Source: Lumbricus rubellus
Taxonomy: Eukaryota > Annelida > Clitellata > Crassiclitellata > Lumbricidae
Reading direction: 5' to 3'
Assembly: GCA_945859605.1 (NCBI GenBank)
Contig: OX243815.1
Coordinates: forward strand, 35,023,785 to 35,087,784
DNA length: 64,000 nt
Both the position numbers and the translations under genes were made by a program. Under the pieces are notes generated by a model that ran no database searches, was not told the DNA's origin, and saw only the letters and a list, made by a program, of their open reading frames with translations. Numbering within the stretch: the stretch's first letter is position 1; each line of letters begins with the position of its first letter. Positions 22,300-31,890 of this stretch are shown here, piece by piece.

Positions 22300-22560
22300 A
22301 AATCGTCAATGAGGTCGTAAATAACGTTATGAATCGTGAATGACGTCGTCAGTGACGTCATCAAGCTCCATGACTTCATCAATGACGTCATGGATGACGT
22401 CGTCAATGACGTCAATAATAACGCCATTGATGACATGTATTTTCAATGAAGTCTTCAATCGTCAATGGCGTCATCATTGACGTCATCAATCCTCAATGAC
22501 GTCATCATTGACGTCATCAATCGTCAATGACGATGATGTCATCAATCGTCAATGTCATCA
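22300..22560. repeat. Cluster of TGACGTCA palindromes
   Basis: The phrase aatgacgtcatc and its reverse recur; at least six perfect TGACGTCA octamers occur in about 200 bp, with caatcgtcaatg between. TGACGTCA is the consensus CREB/ATF site, but here it is part of a decayed tandem repeat inside a foldback element. Confidence 0.7.
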
Positions 22561-22689
22561 TTTGAAACACCATATATTCGAAACTCATGAGTGAAGTATG
22601 CTATTCCACTTAGATCGACATGAAATTTATTCGCCAAATAAGATTAGGTTTTAAAAAATTTAATAGCCGGTAAAGGGGTTAAGCGTGTT

Positions 22690-23310
22690 TCATCAATCCA
22701 GCTTCTATTTCATATATAAAAATACCTTCATCCAGCTTCCATTTCTTAAGCGTTTTCATTAATCCAGCTTCTATTTCATATCTAAAAATACCTTCATCCA
22801 GCATTTTTTTTATCAATCCAGCTTCTGTTTCATATCTAAAAATACCTTTATCCAGCTTCCATTTCTTAGGCATTTTTTCAACAATCCAGCTTCTATTTCA
22901 TATCTAAAAATACCTTCATCCAGCTTCCATTTCTTAAGCGTTTTCATCAATCCAGCTTCTATTTCATATCTAAAAATACCTTCATCCAGAATTTTTTCAT
23001 CAATCCAGCTTCTATTTCATATCTAAAAATACCTTCATCCAGCTTCCATTTCTTAAGCGTCTTTTCATCAATAGAGCTTCTATTTCATATCTAAAAATAC
23101 CTTCATCCAGCTTCCATTTCTCATGCGTTGTTTTCGTCAACCCAGCTTCTATTTCATATATTTTATATCTAAAAATACCTTCATCCAGCTTCCATTTCTC
23201 ATGCGTTATTTTCGTCAATCCAGCTTCCATTTTACATGTAAAAGTACCTTCGTTCAGCCTCAATTTCTTTTGCGTTTTTCATCAATCCAGCCTCCATTTC
23301 ACCTCTAAAA
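22690..23310. repeat. Tandem array, unit about 65-70 bp, about 9 copies
   Basis: Each unit contains catcaatccagcttctattt, catatctaaaaatacctt and catccagcttccatttc in this order. Some units lack the last part. Related units occur singly at 21490-21620, 34530-34640 and, reversed, at 34975-35220 and 1240-1520. The short K/E-rich frames across it are repeat artefacts. Confidence 0.85.
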
Positions 23311-23519
23311 TAATTTAATCCAATGGTACGATATCGAATTTGAACAGATGCGCAAACAAGCACGATTATGATCATGCGTGGTTATGATCATGCGCGGTAA
23401 TGATCGTGCGCGTTAATGATCGTGCACGATTTTGTGATGTGCGGTTTTGTGTGCGCGGTTTTGATAGTAAACTGTCCCACCACCACCACCCCACAACCAC
23501 CACACACATTTACCCATAA

Positions 23520-23690
23520 TGCGCAAGTAGGCCTTATGCTGGAAAGTAAGCAGAGATTCCTTAATGAAAATCTTGTGCTTGTATCAGACTGGTTCAGAGC
23601 AAACAAACTATTTCTTAACTTGACAAAGACAAATTACATTCTCTTCTGCTCTCATAGGACTGTCCCTGAGTTTGATATTTAAATGTGATG
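23520..23690 (+). pseudogene. LINE RT fragment
   Basis: Reads S-D-W-F-R-A-N-K-L-F-L-N-L-T-K-T-N-Y-I, the region just after the catalytic box in Jockey-superfamily RTs (compare W-M-S-S-N-R-L-R-L-N-P-S-K-T in the other copies). No flanking RT sequence is recognisable. A different family from the CR1/L2 copies. Confidence 0.6.
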
Positions 23691-25536
23691 TTTGTACCTG
23701 AAGTATATTGACCTAAATTTATTTTTTTCCATATAAAATTTTACCAAAACTTAGACCTCGATTATCTCGGAATTCACAAAGTGGAGATACGTGAAGATAC
23801 TTGTCAGGCGACGAGTTGTTATGAGGAAATGTGGAGTCTTTGGTTATTAACACATTATTTCAAGAACAAGAATAGAATAAACAGTGAAACACAGACTCTC
23901 AGAAGCGAATAAGAAGTATAAAATTTTAGAACAAAAATTCAGAGACTTCTAATTTTTATTGGCCGTATTTTAGTAGGCCTACTGTAAGGAAGCAGATTAT
24001 TTTTCACATGGCAATAGGACATTCTACCTGTATAATGTGTCTCAAATTAAGTTGGATTTTCGCATGTTAGTTTGAGGGTTAACAAAATGTTCGTCAAATG
24101 AGTCGATTAAAATGTAGTTAAAACTTTAAACTTTTGAAAAATATCAACTGAGATGTCAAACAGGCTTATTTCTGACCAAGGCTGTAAATCTGCTACTAAA
24201 TGTGGGGAGGGAAAATGTTTCTTCGGAATTGTGCGAATAGTATACTTGCTTCAAGAAGCCCCCAAAGTTAGTGTTAAAAATTGTTGGTTCGCACTACAGC
24301 TATAGGCCTACTGCACATAGCCTATGTTCGGACTACAGGGAACACACGACTAGTCACTGGAGGTTATCTTGCCAAACCGAAAGAGTTGAAAGTATTAGGC
24401 CTGTTTAGTGGCTTATATTTCTCTTCATTTTAACTTCTCCATCTGCATGGTTTAGTAGGCATAGCCTATACATTCATCTTTATAGCAACTCATTTGTACT
24501 GTAAACTGAGCTGTTACCCGCTTCTGTATTCAGTGTCAAAATAATATATCTAATCACCAAGTTAAACAACAACACGATGCCTGACCTGACCCTAACCAAC
24601 ACACACGGTCCCCGATACTACAATTACGCCAATTGTTCCTCATCGCATGACATGTAGTGGCCTTATTTTTCAAAAACATACCTTCAAATGTCGCGGTGTG
24701 TGCATTTCAGTGTGAATTAATATATATAAAAATGGTTTTTATAAAATATATAATTTATATATGTATATCCAGTGTGTTTTCCAGCGTATTTTTCGTAATT
24801 ACTAAATTTTGGTGGTCAGATAAAAAACATGTACCCAGGCCAAAATTGCTGTTCAGGAGGGAAAGCCCCTTCCCTGGTCAGGGCCTAGATCAAGGATTAA
24901 ATTATTATGTCAGGCTTGAAGAAATTGTGTATTAGTATTTAAGGTAGTATTGGAATTTGAAGGCAAACAGCCCAAGGTCAGGGAAATGGAACACTTTGTC
25001 TGACCTGAGACGAAAATGGGCCTGTGGTTGTTTTAAGCAGCAGGAAGGCATCCTGCGCCCTTAGTGACAACCTTTTCTGTGACCTTTATTTAACTGAGCA
25101 AAATTCTGTTGGGATTGTGCAAAAATATTCGTACAAGATCATAGGCCTAACTATACAATTCTGATTAATTCACATCACATCACATTACAATATCACATTT
25201 TTAGTTCTTTGTATTAATTTATAATCCAGTATTTTCAACTATTTTAACGAATGATAGACTGAGTAGACCTTTGGATGGATACTGGCAGGGTGAGAATTGC
25301 CGGGTGGGTTGGGGGTTTCAACCCCCCAGTCTTTCTTGGAGCCCCATGTTAAAGTCTGTTTTTCACACCCCGATTCCAAGTGGATAATGGTCCAACCCCC
25401 CCAGTTATTTTTCCACAATTCTTACACTGGATACCGGGAATCTATCCCGCTTCTTATGAGCTGTTCTGCCAGTAATGTTACGATTAACCCTTTGAAGCCG
25501 CCAGGCCGGTAAACCAGCCTGCCGCATAGGCACCTG
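23691..25536. other. Intronic stretch, nothing recognised
   Basis: AT-rich with scattered TAGGCCTA words. No exon, RNA gene or clear repeat. Between 25490 and 25900 a CCGG-rich part (ttaaccctttgaagccgcc...) may be another TTAA-bounded element, but its right end was not found. Confidence 0.45.
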
Positions 25537-25788
25537 CAGGGCTGAAAGTGAGCCGGGTCGGTCCTGGTCTGAGACCCGGCATCGATTTTCGAGACCTGCT
25601 GTTGCCGGGTCTCAGCCGGGTCGCAAAACAGGCCGTCAGATGCCAAAAGTAGGTAAAAATGGTATGATATTTGGTAATTGTGGGCAAATGACTATAGGAA
25701 AAACGTCGTCTGAACAATTTATGGGCCAAAGGCGTGCTCGTCCGCCAAAGTGAGACCCGGCAACTTTTCCAAACCACTTTCAGCTCTG
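25537..25788. mobile_element. hAT-type MITE, 252 bp
   Basis: Inverted ends cagggctgaaagtg / cactttcagctctg and a perfect 8-bp target duplication ggcacctg (25529-25536, 25789-25796). Interior words gagacccggca and ccgggtc recur. No coding sequence. Confidence 0.88.
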
Positions 25789-26035
25789 GGCACCTGGCAT
25801 ATATACCCGAAAGGCCGGAAACTCGACCCGACCATGTACCATCGTTTCCCAGCAAGTGTGTAAGCCGGTGTAAAGGTTTCAAATTACCCCTCCTAAACAT
25901 TACCCCCACCCCGGTAACTTGAAACCGGTTTCTGATTACCCCCCGGAAACTAGATTTGCATCAATCATCGCATTTATTGCACTAAAAAATCAGAAAAATT
26001 ATCCCGCTTCTTGTTTTGGTCTGAAGATTTTCATC

Positions 26036-26182
26036 CGTCATCCCACTTCGTGGTTTGTTATCAATATTTTAATTGGAACAAAATAATAGCCTCGAAGTAA
26101 TTTCTCCATGTAACTTCAACGGCGATTTAGTATTTTAGTTACAGATGAAAATATTGATAACAAACCACGAAGTGGGATGACG
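26036..26182. repeat. Perfect 35-bp inverted repeat with 77-nt spacer
   Basis: The left arm 26036-26070 (cgtcatcccacttcgtgg...) returns as an exact reverse complement at 26148-26182. It lies about 70 bp from the donor end of the repeat-19 exon, inside the intron. No target duplication or terminal motif was noticed, so its origin is open. Confidence 0.85.
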
Positions 26183-26251
26183 TATTGTGCAACACAGAAC
26201 CTACATGAAAGAGATGGTTTTGAAGCAAACGGAAGCATCTACATGTACTAC

Positions 26252-26350
26252 CTTAGATTCAGCATTTGGACAGGCCCCATTATCCAAGAGTACTCTTGCA
26301 ACTTCAGTCTGATTGTTTCTCGCAGAGATATGGAGAGGAGTGTATCCATT
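26252..26350 (-). CDS. Ankyrin exon, repeat ~19
   Basis: 99 bp between ...tttgctag and gtagtaca on the minus strand, one repeat: [18 protein letters not shown] ending C-P-N-A-E-S-K. The [10 protein letters not shown](K/R)-x-N-Q pattern and the terminal N-A-E-S are diagnostic of repeat 19 in ANK-family ankyrins. Confidence 0.92.
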
Positions 26351-26607
26351 CTAGCAAAAAGTACACAAAGGACAAATTACATTACACAAAAATCTTTTTG
26401 AAAGAGTATTAATTCTGAAAATGCAAATTTAGTTAAAAATCCACTGAACATGCTTGTGTGGCTTCCAATTCTGCACACTACCTTTGAACCCAACAATTTC
26501 TTCTCAATCACTGCAATAGGCCAAAGGAAACTAAGCACATTGCAGTGCTCTGTTTCATCAACTACGGCTACTCTGAATTGATCATACTGTATATATATAT
26601 ATATATA

Positions 26608-27236
26608 CACGGTGAACGGAAAAAAACCGAACCTCTCCTATTGCTACGATAATTTGTGTAATAATTTGTACACTTTAATAAAATTTGGAGAAAATTCAGC
26701 TTAAAGGACAAGAATCAGATAACTAACATTTGTTAGTTATAATGTGTGTTCAAAATATCCTCCTTCAGGCTCAAAACACGCACAGAGACGCGCTCGGCAC
26801 TGACTTGTTGCTGAATCAATTACAGCTTGATCAGATTCGCCCCGTGCCTATAGGCTATCTTACGCTGACGCAGTTCTCCGACATCACGTACCTTTTCTTG
26901 TAAACTTTTTCTTGCATCACAGACTAGATTTTATAGTCCAAGGGTCTAAACTATTTGAAATAAATCAAGTTTGCAGGATAGCGCATCAACAACTGCCTTG
27001 ATCGCACAAGCCATGCGGCTCATGCCTGCTTGTTGACCTCCGCTAGTTTTGTCGCTATACGCTCCTTCAAACATTTTAATTAACTTCAAGCTTTTAGTTG
27101 GAACAGCGTATAATTATAAAAACTAGTTAAGTTTATAGTTGGAAATAAAATAGTTCTATTCTCAATAATATTTTTACATGTTTGGCATTAATTTTTTTAT
27201 TTATTGTAGAGGTTCGGTTTTTTTCCGTTCACCGTG
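26608..27236 (-). mobile_element. mariner-type deletion derivative 2
   Basis: Inverted ends cacggtgaacgg... / ...ccgttcaccgtg with TA flanks inside (TA)n tracts; the arms pair over aaaaaaaccgaacctct. On the minus strand near 26750-26800 the frame ends R-L-C-A-C-F-E-P-E-G-G-Y-F-E-H-T-L and stop, the mariner transposase C-terminus. K-S-L-Q-E-K-V-R-D-V is readable farther upstream. The catalytic core is deleted. Confidence 0.82.
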
Positions 27237-27437
27237 TATATATATATATTTGTTTGATACGAGAAAACACTGCAAATCAGGTTGACAAGTCGCAACACAT
27301 TTACAAGATGAAGAGAAAAATAGTTTATAAAAAAGTTTGTTCATTGTTCAAGGATTACTTTTATTTATTAATTTTAAACTAATCGTTTATTTTCACATTT
27401 GCTTTAAGCTATTGTAATATATACTGATCCTATGTAT

Positions 27438-28375
27438 TGTAATGGATCTCTGCCGGCGGGTGGGGAAGAGCGGATGACTAACTCTCCCACCAGGTGGTAA
27501 GGCTTGCGTGTCGCACAAAGATGGCGCAAGTCCGGCCTCCGTCGTCTATCGAAGGGCTTAGCAGTGTTTCCCCAGTCGCGACGTCCGTACGAATCAACAT
27601 GAAGACACGAGATATTTTCACACGATATATTGCAGAAATCAAACTCCCAACACTTCACGGCGAGTAAAGTACAGCAAGCAATCGAACTCAGGTCGCGGAC
27701 GGTCATACACCGGTTGGTGGGCACCCACAGCACTGGCACCCACAGCTACGGACTCGACTACTACTGACGACGGACTCGGATCCCGGCGACTGACGAACTG
27801 ACGGGCTGACCTCTGCCTCGGCGACGTGTTGACGAACTCTCCTGACGACTGCACTCGACGACTGCAGCACTCGGCGACGACTGACTCCAGGACTCAACTG
27901 CTACTGGCCGAACTGACGACTGCTCACTCCGACGGACGAACTGACTGTGTGTAGGCAGTACTTCTATTTATACTCTACCAAGGGGACAGAGGTCCGGACA
28001 GGGGTCTATGACGTCAGAGGTCTAGTCCGAGGTCACTGGGGGCAAAGGAGGGGAGGGACCGCTACGACAGGGGTCCGGACAGGGGGCCGATGACGTCAGA
28101 GGTCCGGTCCGAGGTCCGTGGAGGTGAAGGAGGGGAGAGGGGACTAGGCGCGCAAGACCCGCGCAAGATCCGCGCATGCGCACTAAGGGGGGACCGACAT
28201 CACAGGTCCGGACAGGGGTCTTTGGAGGCGAAGGAGGAGGAGAGGGACTTCTAGCACGTGCCAAGCGACGGCGTGAATCGACCGCCAACGAAGCCAATTA
28301 ACACGATAGCAAGACCGCGGCGGTGAAGGAGGGGGGAAGAGAACTATGGCAGCTGCACAGGCGAATTTCGCCACA
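27438..28375 (-). mobile_element. Solo LTR, 938 bp
   Basis: On the minus strand it begins TGTGGCGAAATTCGCC, a typical LTR start, and ends ...CATTACA, so it has TG...CA ends. GTAT flanks it on both sides (27434-27437 and 28376-28379), a 4-bp target duplication. It is GC-rich, has internal gacgaactgacg-like words and a TATA box. No gag-pol lies next to it. It is probably from a Ty3/Gypsy-like element; the family is inferred. Confidence 0.7.
27965..27972 (-). promoter_or_regulatory. TATA box of the solo LTR
   Basis: TATAAATA on the minus strand, followed about 20-30 bp downstream by tgcctacacacagtcagttcg, a plausible start region (U3/R border). Position in the LTR fits a pol II promoter. Confidence 0.6.
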
Positions 28376-28677
28376 GTATGACTTGTATGTTTTATTTTTT
28401 TCACAACGGCTTCTCTGTCTTTTGCATGCTTCCATGCACAAAACGAATTTCTGAATGAAATGTAAACAAACGTGTTCGAAACGTAGACAACTAGATGCGG
28501 CATCCTGGGTAGGACCTGCGGTACAAGTCTAATACTTAAAACAAACCATTACCCAGGCTCTACAAGGCAAGCACGAATATTAATAATGTAGGCCCATTCC
28601 GGATTCAGTGAAATGGAAGCAATTGCATCCAATCAGCACAGGCAGCACCTTAATATACACATTGGCATACCTTAAAC

Positions 28678-29800
28678 CAGTGCTGTCCAACGTGCGGCCT
28701 GCGGGCCGCATGCGCCCCTCGAGATGATCTCAAGTGGCCCGCCAAGGCTCACTAAATGTTTTCCCTTTGTGGCAAAATGAAAAAAACTTAGTAAATGATA
28801 AAGTAAGTCACTGGTCGACTTGAGCGTTTATTTATTGTTATTGGTTTTGAGACAAATGCCGATGTGGATTGCTAAGAATCCGAGAATTAAATATCTTCTT
28901 TCTTTTCATGAGGTAACGTTCTCGTAGTCTATCTGGAGAATGATACATGACTTCTGATTTTAACAACTCTTATTACTGTACTCAACTATATATAACAGAC
29001 CTCGCGAATCGTCCCAAACTGTTCACTTCTAGTGAGTCCATGAGATGTGTAGGCTACAGAGTTCCAGCACGTCTGCAAGACAGTGATGGCGACCATTCCT
29101 TCCAGAGATAGCCGAGTTCTAGTTCTAAGGCTCAGAAAGAAGCAACCGATAAGAGACCCAGGGCCGACGAATGGCGATGTGTTGTCTCTTTCCGGTTCGA
29201 CGACTGTGACTGCCAGCAGCCTAGCTCTTTAGACCGATACTTTGTCTTGGAAGATTTTTTTATGGAAGCCAGAGCAGGAGGATGGAAATTCGCCCCAGTC
29301 ATAAGTGGATCTTAGCCTAAATAAACTGGCTGGGTGACAAAGGCCTAATTAAGAGCAGAGCTGGCCAAACTGTGCCTGGGCGACGGAAATGACTGCAAGT
29401 CAGGGATAAAAGCCACCCTGCACATTTTGGTACTCTACTATTATGAAGCCTGATAATCGTGGTTTGTGTAGTCCACATGCTATTATTCATTATTATTCCT
29501 GTGGACTTGTGGAACTCTTTCCACAAACTGCTCAAGACTTTTCTTTTTCACAATTTCATGGGTCGGGAGCATCTCCGAATCTTGAACCAACGGTATTTAA
29601 ATTTCATAATTATATCGATAGCTTGATTGATGGATAGATTACAATCATTCCATATTAAATTTAAACAATTCAATATGCATTTCAATGTTTAATGTTCAAA
29701 TTTTAGCCACTAGGCCTACTTTTGAGTTTACTGTTGCGGCCCTCGGCTTCAAGAACCTTGCTTTTGCGGCCCGATGTAACAAAAAGGTTGGACAGCACTG
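28678..29800. mobile_element. hAT-type element, 1123 bp
   Basis: Ends cagtgctgtccaacgtg / aaggttggacagcactg and a perfect 8-bp target duplication ccttaaac (28670-28677, 29801-29808). Subterminal tgcggcc words recur at both ends. The interior is decayed; no transposase motif was recognised. Confidence 0.9.
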
Positions 29801-29808
29801 CCTTAAAC

Positions 29809-30359
29809 AAATAATAAGACAAGTGCTTACAAAGATACAATACGAAGAAATGAATAATTATTTTGCACTCTCACATTCCAGATGGTCTGATAATATTATT
29901 GTGAGCCGCAGAGCAAATTTCAATTATAACAGAAGCCCATATAATTTTAATTCGCCACAAAAATTATATAACTGTGCCTAGTTATGTATCGTACACACTC
30001 GCTATAGATCTAGACCTACAGGGTGTTTTGCCAATATCTTGGCCAAATGTAGGAATTTACAAATAAAATTTTATAGGCTTAGATGCAATTCATATCTATG
30101 CGTAATAGAACAGAAGTTACGGTATATCACTTTTAGTGAGTCTACTCACTGTCTTTTGACAATCCAAAAACAGAATGCAACAAAAAGTTAAAAAAATGCA
30201 ATTTTATTAAGTCACATCTCAAATAATTGTTATCAACTAAATCTGATATTGCTTCACAACCTGTGTTCACTGTGTCCACCACCAGTGCCCACATTTGCTC
30301 TAAGTCTATTTGTAAAGTTCTTGATGGCATTGCCGATGTGTTTCAGAGGTAAATCTTCT
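29809..30359. other. Intronic stretch, nothing recognised
   Basis: No exon or repeat seen. The phrase cagggtgttttgccaatatcttgg at about 30020 resembles a mariner-type end, but no partner was found. Confidence 0.45.
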
Positions 30360-31080
30360 GATAATTATCACCTCCAATGCGACCATCAATTCTCTGGGGA
30401 GTACCTAGCCAGATAAATCAAGTCTTTGAAGTATTAACCCTTTCCAGCCGGAATTGTTTTGATACCTATCCTGTTAATCGGGTCACGGGTGACCCGGTCC
30501 AGAGGGAAAGGGTTAAGTGAAAGGCGATTGGAAGATATACAGGAGTGGAGATGATTAGTAAGAGATTCAATAAGCCCAACAAGAAGCAACTGGGAAGATG
30601 TGGGACCATGCACAAATCCTTGGACATCATCAGCAAAAAGATGCCCGGTTTCATGTGACAGAGTTTTCCCCACTAAAAGTCTTCCCCCAGAGACCCTATT
30701 TCGAAACAGATTCTCCCCTGGCGGATCTGCTCCAGAAAAAATTCGTCCCTCCCGGGAGACTATATTCTGAAGTAAAGTTGGCTATGAAATAAAGTCTCCG
30801 CCCATTGAGCGTGAGATCAGCTAGAGTCGCATAAAATTAATAGATGAGCAGATTAAACCATTAGTTTATTTTGCTAATTTATTTAACGCGAACATATACG
30901 GTATATACTTTTACATCAGAAAATGTCTTCCAATATCGTGACACCGACAGCACTACAGATCGGGAAAAGAGAGGAGATGTCATCTGTGTAAAGAAATGAA
31001 TAGAAGAGGCCCAAGAAGTGAACTTTGAGGAACACCCAGATTAACATGAACCCATTAGGCTCGAGAGTCACCAAACAGTA
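30360..31080 (-). mobile_element. CR1/L2-type LINE fragment, interrupted
   Basis: At 31070-30945 the minus strand reads G-V-P-Q-S-S-L-L-G-P-L-L-F-I-S-L (RT motif B). At 30660-30516 it reads F-A-D-D-V-Q-G-F-V-H-G-P and S-S-N-R-L-S-L-N-P, then a piggyBac-type MITE interrupts, and decayed RT sequence follows to about 30360. Sequence between 30740 and 30945 is unrelated or too decayed. Probably one old copy. Confidence 0.65.
30434..30516. mobile_element. piggyBac-type MITE, 83 bp
   Basis: TTAA at both ends and inverted ccctttcc / ggaaaggg just inside, with an inner cgggtcacgggtgacccg palindrome. It splits the L-N-P-S-K-T block of the surrounding RT fragment. Confidence 0.75.
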
Positions 31081-31277
31081 TAAAGTGTCATGTATGCTTA
31101 ATGCCTATGCAATGCTTTAATGAAATGCGCTATATCTGAGACTGACAGATTAAGGTGGAGATCAGGTTAGACCTATGTATGTTTAAAGCTAGGATCTGTG
31201 ACTAAGGCCCCAAACTCATTAAAACGTCTCTGTATACTCCTCAGTGTGCTAGCTATCAAACTGTAAGCCCTTATTTG

Positions 31278-31486
31278 GCATGGTGGTGTAGTGGATTTGT
31301 TCATTGCCTTGCAGCCGGAGGGTTACGTTCAAATCCATCCACCTCAAGTCGCTGTTTACGGACCCTGTCAAGTCCTTCACTCGCTATTGATCAGCGCTTC
31401 AGCGTGAAACTCCGATGCAGTGTTCATGCTGCAATCGGGAGCGCCTCTGAGTAGGGAGCTTGAAGGGGCGCTATAACAAAAGCAAC
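31278..31486 (+). mobile_element. tRNA-derived SINE with LINE tail
   Basis: Head ggtggtgtagtgga and B-box-like gttcaaatcc near 31329, body similar to 8819-9053. Its last 45 bp, gggagcgcctctgagtag... ttgaaggggcgctata, are almost the tail of the CR1/L2 LINEs at 18860, 61133 and 57628. Confidence 0.8.
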
Positions 31487-31887
31487 TTCCCTGTGCCGGT
31501 CCTAAGCGCGGATACAGGAGGATGGTTTGCCAGATGGGTGGCGATACTGTGGCAGTAGGAAACCAAGACGATTGACATAGCGGCCCAGTTGCTTCAAGTT
31601 GTCATGATGTGGAGCAGACATGCACAGGTCAGTCAGGACAGACCGGTGTAGAGAGTCGGTGGAGAGGGCAATGGACAAAAAATGGGCTTGTCCCACTGGT
31701 TGTCCTTCATGCCTCTTACCTAACATTCTCTTCAAGCAGACAAAGCGGTCCAGCTGCTTCAAGGTATAATGGTATGGAGTAGACCTGCTAGCCTGTAGAA
31801 AGTGGGAGATGACACGAGATAGACTAGACAGAGAGTGGCGTCGGACACCTACTGGCGTTGCGCCTATAGTTTGTGATGATGATGATA
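31487..31887 (+). mobile_element. RTE-tailed short repeat, copy 2
   Basis: Reverse-oriented match of 4857-5284, ending on the plus strand in (GAT)n at 31877-31887. The shared core includes gttaggaaagaggcatgaag on the opposite strand. It abuts the SINE on the left and repeat B on the right, within a few bases. Confidence 0.65.
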
Positions 31888-31890
31888 TTA

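Larger units (their letters stand above)
21378..23470. mobile_element. Foldback-type element with word-built arms
   Basis: The left arm (about 21385-21470) strings variants of gcgcacacaaaa and cgcgcatgatc. The right arm (about 23340-23470) is its reverse complement: cacgattatgatcatgcg, gtgcggttttgtgtgcgcgg. Between them lie the GAY microsatellite, a TGACGTCA-rich block and a cattccatttc tandem array. No transposase. Exact ends and target duplication were not resolved. Confidence 0.6.

Noticed and set aside
22690..23310. CRISPR-like array of regularly spaced repeats
   Set aside because: Animal DNA, no unique spacers, no cas genes; units are a satellite with decayed members.
24657..24935. 92-codon ORF
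   Set aside because: Hydrophobic AT-rich start and no recognisable domain; typical chance ORF in intron.
27404..27897. Three minus-strand ORFs
   Set aside because: Overlap the R-U5 part of the solo LTR; arginine/serine-rich composition follows the GC-rich repeat words.
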